This document shows positions 11,295 through 20,432 of a stretch of DNA of 64,000 nucleotides, in pieces. The stretch is from Symbiodinium natans. Taxonomy: Eukaryota; Sar; Dinophyceae; Suessiales; Symbiodiniaceae. The notes beneath the pieces were generated by a model that saw nothing but the letters and a program-made list of their open reading frames with translations, did no database searches and was not told the origin of the DNA. How positions within the stretch are numbered: the stretch's first letter is position 1; the number at the start of each line of letters is the position of its first letter. A program made the translations under genes and the position numbers. Location of the stretch: contig CAJNDS010002001.1 in the NCBI GenBank assembly GCA_905221605.1, positions 1,379,001-1,443,000 on the forward strand, written 5' to 3'.

Positions 11295-11369
11295 CTGTCG
11301 CTTCTCGGCGATGCGCTTCTTTGCCAACCGCGCGCGCATGAAGCGCTCGATGCAGATGACCTTGCTGAC
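11295..11369 (-). CDS. Exon encoding an IQ motif
   Basis: Minus-strand translation VSK then VICIERFMRARLAKKRI and AEKRQ. The core matches an IQ motif with E replacing Q (I-E-R-F-M-R-A-R-x2-K-K). The acceptor is caacag at 11370-11375. The best donor is a GA dinucleotide after GCGACAG; a GT lies only further on. The right flank begins with TTTAGGG and the AGGCCTT variant array. Confidence 0.75.
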
Positions 11370-11442
11370 CTGTTGCTGTCGGCTTCTCGACACACAGCGC
11401 CATAAGCCCATGAAGCCATAAGCCCAGCAACCGTAAAAGAGG

Positions 11443-11640
11443 TTTAGGGTTTAGGGCCTTAGGCCTTAGGCCTTAGGCCTTAGGCCTTAGGCCTTAGGCC
11501 TTAGGCCTTAGGCCTTAGGCCTTAGGCCTTAGGGCTTAGGGCTTAGGGCTTAGGGCTTAGGGCTTAGGGCTTAGGGCTTAGGGCTTAGGGCTTAGGGCTT
11601 AGGGTTTAGGGTTTAGGGTCTAGGGTTTCCGTTTAGGGCT
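11443..11640 (+). repeat. Three-variant array: TTTAGGG, AGGCCTT, AGGGCTT
   Basis: Two TTTAGGG units pass into about 11 identical TTAGGCC units (11455-11530), then about 10 TTAGGGC units (11531-11601), then back to TTTAGGG. Each block is homogeneous. Confidence 0.95.
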
Positions 11641-11756
11641 TGGGGTTTCATACTTAGGGATAGGGGCTCAAGAGACTCCGGCCCTCTAAGGCACCCTAGA
11701 CTCGCTACCTGAATGGCCTACCGGAGATACACATCTGGGCTTCGGGTTTCGGGTTT

Positions 11757-12030
11757 GTTTAGGGTTTAGGGTTTAGGGTTTAGGGTTTAGGGTTTAGGGT
11801 TTAGGGTTTAGGGTTTAGGGTTTAGGGTTTAGGGTTTAGGGTTTAGGGTTTTGGGTTTAGGGGTTTGGGTTTAGGGTTTAGGGTTTAGGGTTTAGGGTTT
11901 AGGGTTTAGGGTTTAGGGTTTAGGGTTTAGGGTTTAGGGTTTAGGGTTTAGGGTTTAGGGTTTAGGGTTTAGGGCTTGGGGTTTAGGGTTTAGGGTTTCG
12001 GGTTTAGGGTTCATGGTTTCGGGTTCTTGG
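11757..12030 (+). repeat. Long TTTAGGG array
   Basis: About 36 units, the longest largely perfect array in the window, directly downstream (gene sense) of the FNIP gene. Confidence 0.95.
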
Positions 12031-12121
12031 GCTTCTGTTGCGGGATGCGAACTCTCGCACACCCTTCAGTCCACTCTTGGCTGACTGGATTGGAAAGCAA
12101 TCCTAACCTGCAAAAATCCTT

Positions 12122-12184
12122 CATGTCTCTTGCCTTCAAGGACATGTCTCTTGCCTTCAAGGACATGTCTCTTGCCTTCAAGGA
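12122..12184. repeat. 21-bp tandem repeat, three copies
   Basis: Three perfect 21-bp units (catgtctcttgccttcaagg plus a) just downstream of the FNIP-repeat gene on its coding strand. They could lie in its 3' untranslated region. Confidence 0.9.
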
Positions 12185-12286
12185 CAGGCAGAAGCCTATA
12201 TGAAGAAGAGCAAAAGAGGCATGTGCGAGTGGCTGTCAGTTGGCATTGCGTCTGACCTAGCTCTTTTTCCGTTTGCACGTCCGAGC

Positions 12287-14305
12287 TCAACAAGTGTCCA
12301 CCTGCAGCGTGCATGTGCACAGGCGCCGCAGGGAATTGGGAAGCTGCACTCCCTCCAGGTTGAAATTTCGGCCAAAGGTCAGGGTCTGTAGGTCGCTGGG
12401 AAGCTGCACTCCCTCCAAGCTCTGGTTGAAATTTCGGCCAAAGGTCAAGGTCTGTAGGCCACTGGGAAGCTGCACTCCCTCCAAGCTCTGGTTAAATTTT
12501 CCGCCGAAGGTCAAGGTCTGTAGGCCGCTGGGAAGCTGCACTCCCTCCAAGCTCTGGTTGAATTCTTCGCTGAAGGTCAAGGTCTGTAGGCCGCTGGGAA
12601 GCTGCACTCCCTCCAAGCTCTGGTTGAAATGTCCGCCGAAGGTCAAGGTCTGTAGGCCGCTGGGAAGCTGCACGCCCTCCAAGCTCTGGTTGAAATTGTT
12701 TCCAAAGGTTAAGGTCTGTAGGCCGCTGGGAAGCTGCACTCCCTCCAAGCTCTGGTTGAACCAGAAGCTGAAGGTCAAGGTCTGTAGGCCGCTGGGAAGC
12801 TGCACTCCCTCCAAGCTCTGGTTGAAATGTACGCCAAAGGTCAAGGTCTGTAGGCCGCTGGGAAGCTGCACTCCTTCCAAGCTCTGGTTGAACCAGAAGC
12901 CGAAGGTCAAGGTCTGTAGGCCGCTGGGAAGCTGAACTCCCTCCAAGCTCTGGTCGAAATCTCCGCCGAAGGTCAAGGTTTGTAGGCCGCTGGGAAGCTG
13001 CATTCCCTCCAAGCTCTGGTTGAATTCTCTGCCGAAGGTCAAGGTCAAGGTCTGTAGGCCGCCGGGAAGCTGCACGCCCTCCAAGCTCTGGTTGAGATTT
13101 TGGCGCAAGGTCAAGGTCAGTAGGCCGCTGGGAAGCTGCACGCCCTCCAAGCTCTGTCTGAAATTTTGGCCAGAGGTCATGGTCTGTAGGCCGCTGGGAA
13201 GCTGCACTCCCTTCAAGCTCTGGCTGAAATTTTGGCCAAAGGTCAAGGTCTGTAGGCCGCTGGGAAGCTGCATTCCCTCCAAGCTCTGGTTGAATTCTCC
13301 GCCGAAGGTCAAAGTCTGTAGGCCGCTGGGAAGCTGCACGCCCTCCAAGCTCTGGTTGACATTTTGGCGCAAGGTCAAGGTCTGTAGGCCGCTGGGAAGC
13401 TGCACTCCCTCCAAGCTCTGGTTGAAATTTCGGTCAAAGGTCAAGGTCTGTAGGTCGCTGGGAAGCTGCACTCCCTCCAAGCTCTGGTTGAAATTTAGGC
13501 CAAAGGTCAAGGTCTGTAGGCCACTGGGAAGCTGCACTCCTTCCAAGCTCTGGTTGAAAACTTGGCCAAAGGTCAAGGTCTGTATGCCGCTGGGAAGCTG
13601 CACTCCTTCCAAGCTCTGGTTGAACCAGACGCCGAAGGTCAAGGTCTGTAGGCCGCTGGGAAGCTGAACTCCCTCCAAGCTCTGGTTGAAATCTCCGTTG
13701 AAATCTCCGCCGAAGGTCAAGGTCTGTAGGCCGCTGGGAAGCTGCACTCCCTCCAAGCTCTGGTTAAATTTTTCGCCGAAGGTCAAGGTCTGTAGGCCGC
13801 TGGGAAGCTGCACTCCCTCCAAGCTCTGGTTGAATTCTCTGCCGAAGGTCAAGGTCTGTAGGCCGCTGGGAAGCTGCACTCCCTCCAAGCTCTGGTTGAA
13901 ATTTTGGCCAAAGGTCAAGGTCTGTAGGCCGCTGGGAAGCTGCACTCCCTCCAAGCGCTGGTTGAAACCGTCGCCGAAGGTCAAGGAAACAATCTCAGCC
14001 ATGATATCTGTGTCTTGAATCGACGCGCTCCTTGCCAATGCCCGTTGCAGACTGTGTGTCGCGTAGCCGGCGCCAAGCTTTCGAGCCACATAGGTCACCT
14101 CGTGGTCTTGAGCTTCTTGCAGCAGCGGCTGGTGCAGATCGAGGACACAGCCACCTGAACTTAGCAGGATTGACCCCGGGGGCTTGCCAACTCTTCCTGC
14201 TATGCGTCTCCGCACATCCCACCCCGTTTCCGTAGCGTCCACATGGAGCTCAAATGTCGAGCCGGCAACGCAGTGGATGGTCAATGGCCACGTGCTGGCT
14301 TCCAT
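12287..14305 (-). CDS. Ubiquitin-like plus FNIP-repeat protein, 672 aa
   Basis: The only long intact frame. Residues about 6-77 look like a ubiquitin-like fold (LTIHCVAGSTFELHV near the start, ending VTYVARKL). From about residue 106 there are some 25 tandem 22-residue repeats of the form TFGxxFNQSLEGVQLPSGLQ. These match the FNIP repeat known from Dictyostelium and giant-virus proteins, a leucine-rich-repeat-like protein-binding solenoid; a BspA-type LRR call would be the alternative. The fifth unit has a 4-residue insertion, the fifteenth 2 extra residues, and the last is partial and ends in a Cys-rich tail. The two residues after TFG vary strongly. The ATG follows a TTTAGGAT sequence, a possible (trans-)splice acceptor. 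There are no introns. The plus-strand frames over this region are antisense shadows. Function unknown; a ubiquitin-pathway adaptor is only a guess. Confidence 0.85.
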   Translation of the reverse strand: MEASTWPLTIHCVAGSTFELHVDATETGWDVRRRIAGRVGKPPGSILLSSGGCVLDLHQPLLQEAQDHEVTYVARKLGAGYATHSLQRALARSASIQDTDIMAEIVSLTFGDGFNQRLEGVQLPSGLQTLTFGQNFNQSLEGVQLPSGLQTLTFGREFNQSLEGVQLPSGLQTLTFGEKFNQSLEGVQLPSGLQTLTFGGDFNGDFNQSLEGVQLPSGLQTLTFGVWFNQSLEGVQLPSGIQTLTFGQVFNQSLEGVQLPSGLQTLTFGLNFNQSLEGVQLPSDLQTLTFDRNFNQSLEGVQLPSGLQTLTLRQNVNQSLEGVQLPSGLQTLTFGGEFNQSLEGMQLPSGLQTLTFGQNFSQSLKGVQLPSGLQTMTSGQNFRQSLEGVQLPSGLLTLTLRQNLNQSLEGVQLPGGLQTLTLTFGREFNQSLEGMQLPSGLQTLTFGGDFDQSLEGVQLPSGLQTLTFGFWFNQSLEGVQLPSGLQTLTFGVHFNQSLEGVQLPSGLQTLTFSFWFNQSLEGVQLPSGLQTLTFGNNFNQSLEGVQLPSGLQTLTFGGHFNQSLEGVQLPSGLQTLTFSEEFNQSLEGVQLPSGLQTLTFGGKFNQSLEGVQLPSGLQTLTFGRNFNQSLEGVQLPSDLQTLTFGRNFNLEGVQLPNSLRRLCTCTLQVDTC
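12342..13985 (-). repeat. 66-bp tandem repeat array inside the FNIP gene
   Basis: About 25 units of 66 bp, nearly identical except for a 6-9 bp window coding the variable residue pair. The near-identity of synonymous positions indicates recent amplification or gene conversion. Confidence 0.9.
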
Positions 14306-14460
14306 ATCCTAAACCCTAAAAACCCTAAACCCTAAAAACCCAACAAACCCTGAAAAACCCTAACAAAAAACCCTAAAACCCCCAAACACCCTAAAAACCC
14401 CAAAAAACCAAAACAACCCAAAAAGCCCCCTAAAAAACCCTAAAACCCCTAAAAACCCCG
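14306..14460 (-). repeat. Degenerate CCCTAAA/CCCTAAAAA tract
   Basis: Units with variable A-runs (CCCTAAAAACCC). It abuts the start codon of the FNIP gene. Confidence 0.9.
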
Positions 14461-14464
14461 AGGC

Positions 14465-14532
14465 AGCCAAGGGCTGTGCTTTGCCTGTCTCGATGCTGCG
14501 GCACAGAAGCGAGCTGAAACGCGTCCCCTTGC
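14465..14532 (-). CDS. Candidate exon, frame unresolved
   Basis: Unique island between CCCTAAA-like units (14306-14460) and a long TTTAGGG array (14540-14710). On the minus strand gctacag is a plausible acceptor. Two minus frames are open: RYSKGTRFSSLLCRSIETGK, or one continuing phase 0 from the exon at 15177-15237. No motif recognised. Confidence 0.4.
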
Positions 14533-14539
14533 TGTAGCG

Positions 14540-14735
14540 GTTTAGGGTTTAGGGTTTAGGGTTTAGGGTTTAGGGTTTAGGGTTTAGGGTTTAGGGTTTA
14601 GGGTTTAGGGTTTAGGGTTTAGGGTTTAGGGTTTAGGGTTTAGGGTTTAGGGTTTAGGGTTTGGGGTTTGGGGTTTGGGGTTTAGGGTTTAGGGTTTAGG
14701 GTGTAGGTCTATGGTTTAGGGTTTAGGCTTTAGGG
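14540..14735 (+). repeat. TTTAGGG array
   Basis: About 22 units, then TTTGGGG and degenerate units. Confidence 0.95.
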
Positions 14736-15050
14736 TGTAAACCCTGTGTGCCCTGAGGAAATACCCTATAAGCCTATGTCCAGCCCTGTACCCTATGCAC
14801 AACCCTGAACCCTAAACCCAAAAACAAACACCCCAAAAACCCTCTAAACCCCGTGCACAACCCTATATACCCTATGTACAACATTTATACCCCATGTAAA
14901 GCACTTAGTAAGCCCTGCAAACCCTACGCATGTCTAACCCCATATACCCTACTTGAAGGTTCAGGGACTGAAAACCTCATTTACAACTGCACGCACAAGC
15001 CCCCTAAGTCCTAAGCAGGCTCATCACTGGGGTTACAAGTATCCATGAAA

Positions 15051-15150
15051 CCTAAACCCTAAACCCTAAACCCTAAACCCTAAACCCTAAACCCTAAACC
15101 CTAAACCCTAAACCCTAAACCCTAAACCCTAAACCCTAAACCCTAACCCC
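15051..15150 (-). repeat. CCCTAAA array
   Basis: About 13 units ending in a C-rich tract next to the exon at 15177. Confidence 0.95.
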
Positions 15151-15176
15151 CGCCCCCCCCCCGCCCCCAAACCCAC

Positions 15177-15237
15177 CTTGAAGCTGTAGAAGCGCTGGTA
15201 CCGCCGGCGGGCGAGGAAGCCCCTGGCCAAGCGCTGC
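15177..15237 (-). CDS. Exon encoding an IQ-like motif
   Basis: Minus-strand reading QRLARGFLARRRYQRFYS contains the R-G-x3-R-R-x-Y second half of an IQ motif; the first half may lie in the neighbouring exon. The donor AAG|GTGGGT is canonical and the acceptor is atccaag. The exon is 61 bp. CCCTAAA array 15051-15146 and a C-rich tract lie on its left. Confidence 0.75.
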
Positions 15238-15782
15238 CTTGGATCAGTGTACAGGGTGTTTGTAGGGTTTGGGATGAACCCAAAACCCAAAACCCTAAAC
15301 CCTAAACCCTAAGCCCTCTTAAGGTTCAGGGCCTAGAGGTTTTTGACCATTCAGGGCCCAGGGTTCAGGGCGCAGAGCTGTATAGGGCACCTTACACGCG
15401 CCACGCGCACCGCAATGGGGAAGACATCAGCAGCCCGGAAGCCAAATGACAGCTTGAACCAACCTTTCTAAGCCTCTCAACCCCTAAGTTTAGGGTTTAG
15501 GGTTTAGGGTTTAGGGTTTAGGGTTTAGGGTTTAGGGTTTAGGGTCCTCACCCACAACCACAAACAAAAGACCCACAAACCCTCCGCTTATGAACCCAAG
15601 ATTTTTGTGAAGTAGGGGTTTTTCTTTCTTGTATCCTCAAAAGGACACCAAGTATGCTTATGAACCCAAGATATATACGCCCCTTAGGGCATGATTGCTG
15701 CCACCGACCGGAAGCTCAAACAGAATACTTTGGGGCGCCAGGGTGCGCCAGGGGGCTGCACCCCAACACCCCTTAAAGCCTA

Positions 15783-15916
15783 ACTCCTACTTGGAGGTTC
15801 ATGGTACTTCATAACCAATTATAACCGCACCTCGGGCTGGACTTGTAACCATATTAGGGCACTTAAGGGGCTTATAAGTTGGTTATAGGTACAGTTCTAG
15901 TTGGTCAATAAGTCCC
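15783..15916. mobile_element. Foldback (MITE-like) element, family A
   Basis: Begins with the family A terminal sequence cttggaggttcatggtactt and has the typical interior (cttataagttggttata, gtacagtt). Its right end stops at aataagtccc without the full inverted terminus. Confidence 0.75.
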
Positions 15917-15997
15917 CCAAAACCCAAAACCCAAAACCCTAAACCCCAAACCCTAAACCCGAAACCCGAAACCCTAAACCCTAAACCTCCAAGTAAC

Positions 15998-16061
15998 CCT
16001 CCCTGCTGCATGCCCGAGCTTCATGGTCGTGGCCGCTGTGTTGAGGCGCTTCATGCGCGTC
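15998..16061 (-). CDS. Exon, basic helix, IQ-degenerate
   Basis: Minus-strand reading RRTRMKRLNTAATTMKLG then HAAGR. The acceptor is ctcgtag at 16062-16068 and the donor GTTACT at 15997 (a GA donor is possible 5 bp earlier). The starting phase matches the exon at 17290-17359, giving a continuous basic helix after that IQ motif. Confidence 0.6.
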
Positions 16062-16971
16062 CTACGAGGGGTTTAGTAGTTAGGGTTCAGGGTTTAGGGT
16101 TTAGGGTTTGGGGCTTAACATGGGTTTAGGGTTCACGGAGGGTTTAGGGTTTAGGGTTTAGGGTTTCGGGTTTAGGGTTGAGGCCTCGCTTGCGCTACCG
16201 CTGCGGTTTAGGGTTTAGGGTTCTAGGGTGTAGGGTTCAGAGATTTGGGTCTAAGGCTTCGGGGTTTCGGTTCAGGGTTTACTTGCAAGCTACTGTGCAG
16301 TTCAGGTCCAGGGATGACTTACAAGTTCTTCTAGTAGAGGTACCCCTTTTCAGTCCCTTAAAGGTTGATGCAGAAGCGAAAATAAGGTACATGCCCCCAA
16401 TGCCCTACAAAGAGCCGTAGTATGTAAGCTCGGGCCTTAGGTACTGAAGGCTTGAGGCAGACGGCTTTGGCTGCCGGTGACAGAACTTCGTCAAGACTTC
16501 ACAGCTCTTGGAAGGCCTAAGCCCTAAACCCTAATTAAACCCTAAGCCACATACACTCACAACCCATTGCTTCAGGGTTTGTTCAAGTCCAAGTCAACCT
16601 TCTTAAAGTTTTAAGGTCGGGATTTCGGGTTTCGGGTTCAACCCCAAAAACCCTCAGAGGGTTTAGGGTTGAGGGTGCTAGGAGTCCAGGTTCAGGGCTT
16701 CCTGGGACTCTTCTGCCTCGGGGCCACTTTGGGGGTTAAGAGTTGAGGGTCCCACGCACGGAGCCGCAATGATCTAGAGTGCTGTACATCACCTGAACCC
16801 TAAATCCCAAAGTCCCTGAATCCCTACGTCTGACATGTCTAAAAACCCCTACATCCCTACATCCCTAAACCTAAATCCCTATGTCCCTCAATCCCTAGAT
16901 CCCTCTAAATCCCCCAAATCCAAAGTCCCTAGATCCCTAGACCATAAACCCTAAACCCTCAATCCCAAAGC

Positions 16972-17250
16972 CTACTTGGAGGTTCATGGTAATTACTTAT
17001 TAACAACTATAACTAAAACTGTACTTATAACCCACTTACAAACCCCTTAGGTGCCCTAATATGGCTATAAGTACAGGTAGTTATAAGAACAGCTAGAATT
17101 GGTTCTTAAGTACCGACTGATGGTTATAAGTACACTTATAAGTAACATAAGTACAGTCATACTTGCTTAATAAGTACAGTCATAAGTACAGTTAAAAGTA
17201 CATAAGTACAGTCATAATTGCTTAATAAGTACCATGAACCTCTAAGTAAC
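16972..17250. mobile_element. Foldback element, family A (expanded)
   Basis: Starts with acttggaggttcatggta and ends with its inverse (taccatgaacctctaagt). At about 280 bp it is twice the usual length, because the interior motif (ataagtacagtcata with a cttaataagt spacer) is repeated several times. Confidence 0.85.
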
Positions 17251-17289
17251 CCTAAACCCTAAACCCTAAACCCTAAATCCCTTCATAGC

Positions 17290-17359
17290 CTCGTGAGGAT
17301 GCCAACGCACCGCTTCTGGATCGTCACCGCAGCGCGATGCTGGCGCATGGCCTCGGGGA
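17290..17359 (-). CDS. Exon encoding an IQ motif
   Basis: Minus-strand reading PEAMRQHR then AAVTIQKRCVGILTRL, an IQ motif with V-G in place of R-G. The acceptor is ggaaacag at 17360. The donor is GC (CACGAG|GCTATG). Its phase 2 end joins in frame to the exon at 15998-16061. Confidence 0.8.
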
Positions 17360-17786
17360 CTGTTTCCCTTAGGGTCCATGTACCTGAATATTATTGGTTT
17401 AGGGTTTAGGGTTTAGGGTTTAGGGTTTAGGGTTTAGGGTTTAGGGTTTAGGGCTTAAAGTACTTCCTATAAAGGGAGGGGCCCATGTACATAATGATGA
17501 GGCACATGGACTTTTAGGCTCTTGCTTCGGACAGAGAAAGGGGAGTTGATGAGTCTATGGGGTTTAGGGTTTAGGGTTGAGGGTTTAGGGCTTAGTAACC
17601 CTAAACCCTAAACCCTTTACCCCTAAGCCCTAAAAAACCCTAAACCCTGTCAGGGTTAGCATTGAAGCCTACTCTTAAACTCTGAATCCTAAACCCTAAA
17701 CCCTAAACCCTAAACCCTAAACCCTAAACCCTAAACCCTAAACCCTAACTTGCTACGGGCTTGAGGGTTGATGGCGCTCTCTCAGC

Positions 17787-17847
17787 TGCCCACGCGCCGC
17801 ACCAGAACACCGCGGACGATCTTCTGGATGTTGGTAACCATCTTGTC
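17787..17847 (-). CDS. Exon encoding an IQ motif
   Basis: Minus-strand reading DK then MVTNIQKIVRGVLVRRV, a full IQ consensus (I-Q-x3-R-G-x3-R-R). The acceptor is caccggag. A GT donor exists at 17793, but a GC donor at 17786 gives the phase needed to join the next exon. Flanked by CCCTAAA (17688-17748) and TTTAGGG (17858-17995). Confidence 0.85.
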
Positions 17848-18230
17848 CTCCGGTGTGTTAGGGTTTAGGGTTTAGGTGTTTAGGTGTTTAGGAGTTTAGG
17901 GTTTAGGGTTCAGGGTTCAGGGTTTAGGGTTTGGGGTTTAGGGTTTGGGGTTTAGGGTTTAGGGTTCAGGGTTTAGGGTTCAGGGTTTAGGGCTTCGGGG
18001 TTCCGAAGGACCCCAAGATTCCTAAACCCTACACGCTAAACCCTAAAAGAGGAATGCAGGGCTTCGGAATCCGCATGTCTCGATATGTTTGAACGCTTGA
18101 GGCTCGATGGTGTCACTTGGGTTAGGATTTAGGGCTCAGGGCTTAGGATTTCGGGTTGCCTAAACCGTTGGGGGTTTGGTGTGGAGAAGGTTACTATACT
18201 CCATTAAAGCCGATAAAACTCTATAGGACC

Positions 18231-18340
18231 CTAAACCCTAAACCCTAAACCCTAAACCCTAAACCCTAAACCCTAAACCCTAAACCCTAAACCCTAAACC
18301 CTAAACCCTAAACCCTAACCCTAAACCCGAAACCCTAACC
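18231..18340 (-). repeat. CCCTAAA array
   Basis: About 14 units; ends at the candidate donor of the 18349-18405 exon. Confidence 0.95.
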
Positions 18341-18348
18341 CCGTGTAC

Positions 18349-18405
18349 CAGAGGTGGAAGCAGTCCAGCTTCACACGCCGCACATGGTACGAGCGCCAGT
18401 GTGAC
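18349..18405 (-). CDS. Candidate exon, W/R-rich
   Basis: On the minus strand the acceptor tgcccag (18406-18412) and donor CTCTG|GTACAC are both good. The 57 bp between read SHWRSYHVRRVKLDCFHLW, like a degenerate IQ or centrin-binding (SFI1-like) helix. The plus strand is also open (QRWKQSSFTRRTWYERQ), so the strand is not certain. Confidence 0.45.
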
Positions 18406-18479
18406 CTGGGCAGTTCCAGTGCAGTGACTGAGGCCCCTCTACAGTCCACACAAGGGTTTGGGGTTCAGGTGTTACAGGC

Positions 18480-18536
18480 AGTAGATTATAACTACACTTC
18501 TGATTTGGGTTCTAATTACCCATGAACCTCCAAGTG
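18480..18536. mobile_element. Family A foldback fragment
   Basis: Interior (attataactacact) and right terminus (cccatgaacctccaagtgct) of family A; the left terminus is missing. Confidence 0.6.
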
Positions 18537-18669
18537 CTCTTGAACGGTTCGACTGAAAGCCCTGAGCCCTAAACCTCGTAAATTGTGGGCGGTTAGGGGG
18601 TCGGGGGGCAGTTGAGTTCAAACAACCTGTACGCTTAGGCCCTACGGCGTGGGCTTCGGCAACCGGAAA

Positions 18670-18825
18670 CAGGGTTTAGGCTTTATAGGGTTTAGTGTTT
18701 AGGGTTTGGGGTTTAGGGGGTTTAGGGGGTTTAGGGGGTTTAGGGGGTTTAGGGGGTTTAGGGGGTTTAGGGGGTTTAGGGGGTTTAGGGGGTTTAGGGG
18801 TTTAGGGGTTTAAGTGGGTTTAGGG
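18670..18825 (+). repeat. TTTAGGGGG 9-mer array
   Basis: About 10 units of a 9-base variant (TTTAGGGGG), flanked by TTTAGGGG and TTTAGGG units. Confidence 0.95.
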
Positions 18826-18930
18826 TTTGGACTTTAGGTTGAAACGTGGTCGGGGCTTTGGGCTGCTCATGCTTTGAAAAACTCTACAAATATGCTCCAA
18901 CTAAGCCTGAAGTCCAAGTTGGAACTTGCT

Positions 18931-18966
18931 ACGGAATCCACTCGCGCTCGGCTGCCACATCACCTA
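18931..18966 (-). CDS. Very short candidate exon
   Basis: About 36 bp between a ggcctag acceptor and a GTAGCA donor on the minus strand, next to the CCCTAAA array at 18985. Too short to support on content; listed because both splice signals and position fit. Confidence 0.2.
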
Positions 18967-19149
18967 GGCCAATCATGAGCGGTAAGCCCTAAGACCTAAA
19001 CCCTAAACCCCAAACCCTAAACTCCAAACCCTAAACCGTAAACCGTAAACCCTAAACCCTAAACCCCAAACCCCAAACCCTAAACCCTAAACCCTAAACC
19101 CCAAACCCGAAACCCTGAACCGTAAACCCTAAACCCTAATCGGCCCTCT

Positions 19150-19280
19150 AGTTCATGGTTGGGATAATACTTAAAATTTGAATTTCTACTCCTTGTTGGG
19201 TTTAAGTACCCGTAAAGAATGTCCCTAAACCCTAAACCCTAAGCCCTAAACCCCAAACCCTACTATGACAAAGCCCTAGT
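19150..19280. mobile_element. Family H repeat interrupted by a telomere-like array
   Basis: Homologous to 27128-27236 (catggttgggat..., then cttgttgggtttaagtaccc, ending tatgacaaag). Between aatgt and tatgacaaag this copy carries about 40 bp of CCCTAAA units that the other copy lacks. Confidence 0.75.
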
Positions 19281-19284
19281 GGCT

Positions 19285-19335
19285 GGATCATGGTGGCGCA
19301 GATCCAGGTGACGGTGATCCACTCTGAGTTCTCCT
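19285..19335 (-). CDS. Candidate exon following an IQ exon
   Basis: The acceptor cgtggcag at 19336 opens phase 0 on the minus strand, matching the phase 0 end of the exon at 19718-19784. It reads ENSEWITVTWICATMIQ, which ends in an IQ-like start. The donor is unclear. Flanked by CCCTAAA and TTTAGGG on the expected sides. Confidence 0.5.
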
Positions 19336-19717
19336 GCCACGGATGAGGCCTTTAGGGGTTCAGGGTTTAGGGTTTAGGGTTTAGGGTTTAGGGTTTAGGG
19401 TTTAGGGTTTAGGGCTAGGGCTACCTACCCGGCCGAATACACCTTTCAGATGTTTATATACCTCAAGGAAGGGACGCTGATATGCCCTTCTGTCGGGGTA
19501 CGTATCCGACCACAGCCCCAATGTGACAAGGACCCTAAAGCCCGAACCCTAGACTTCGGGTTCAGAGATTCTGGAGTTTAGAACCCTACCCCTCAAGCCC
19601 TGCCCACCAAACCCTAAACCCTAAACCCTACACCCTAAACCCTAAACCCTAAACCCTAACTAAACCCTAAACCCTAAACCCTAAACCCTAATTAAACCGT
19701 GAACCCCACAAAGGCGC

Positions 19718-19784
19718 CTGCAGGTACTTGTGCCAGTTGCGCCAAGTGATCTGAATGATGGAGGCTGCGGCATTCTGCTCCTTG
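19718..19784 (-). CDS. Exon encoding an IQ motif
   Basis: Minus-strand reading KEQN then AAASIIQITWRNWHKYLQ, a classic IQ motif (I-I-Q-x3-R-N). The acceptor is gccttttag at 19785, a good pyrimidine-rich site. The donor is GC (CTGCAG|GCGCCT). The exon is 67 bp and ends in phase 0. CCCTAAA (19613-19695) lies to the left and TTTAGGG (19802-19845) to the right. Confidence 0.85.
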
Positions 19785-20398
19785 CTAAAAGGCGGGTTTT
19801 TGGTTTAGGGTTTAGGATTTAGGGTTGAGGGTTTAGGGATTAGGGATTATGATTACTTTACCAGTTCTTAGAGGGAATCAGGGAACTTAGGCAACTACTA
19901 TATGTATCCCCTCTTTCTAGCTCTCCAAAATGGCACTGGCAACCCTCCAGACCCGAAATCCTGCATCCGGACGTAACAAAAAAAGGCCCAGTCTTCAGGG
20001 TTTTGGTTTCAGGGCTTAGGATTATTGAGGGTTCAGGATGATTTAGGGTTTAGGATTCTTTAGGGTTTAGGATTATTTAGAGTTTAGGATTTAGGGTTTA
20101 GGGTGTAGGGTCTCAGGTTGGATTCAGGGCTTAAGGCTTCAGAGGCTAAGGGCTTGGTGAGTTCAGGGTTGAGCAAGTTGAGGTAAGTTTAGGGTTTAAT
20201 CGCTTCCCCCTTTTATTCAATGGACCCCTAATAATAAAAAAAACACTTTTAAAAAACACTTTTCGGAAAATCCTGCCGAAACCAACCCCGCCATTAAAAC
20301 CCTATTCCGAATTAGGGGGGGGGGGGGGTTCAGGCCTCCAAGAAACCCCTCAACACCAATAAAACCCTCAGAGGGTTTAGGCTTGGGTGTCTAGGTCT

Positions 20399-20399
20399 A

Positions 20400-20432
<33 letters not shown>

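Noticed and set aside
12122-13985. CRISPR array
   Set aside because: The regular repeats are coding or simple tandem units with no unique spacers and no associated genes.
12273-14018. Plus-strand proteins of 220, 215 and 110 residues with a repeated VCRPLGSCTPSKLWL motif
   Set aside because: They are antisense to the FNIP-repeat gene; the minus frame is continuous, has a ubiquitin-like head and a known repeat family.
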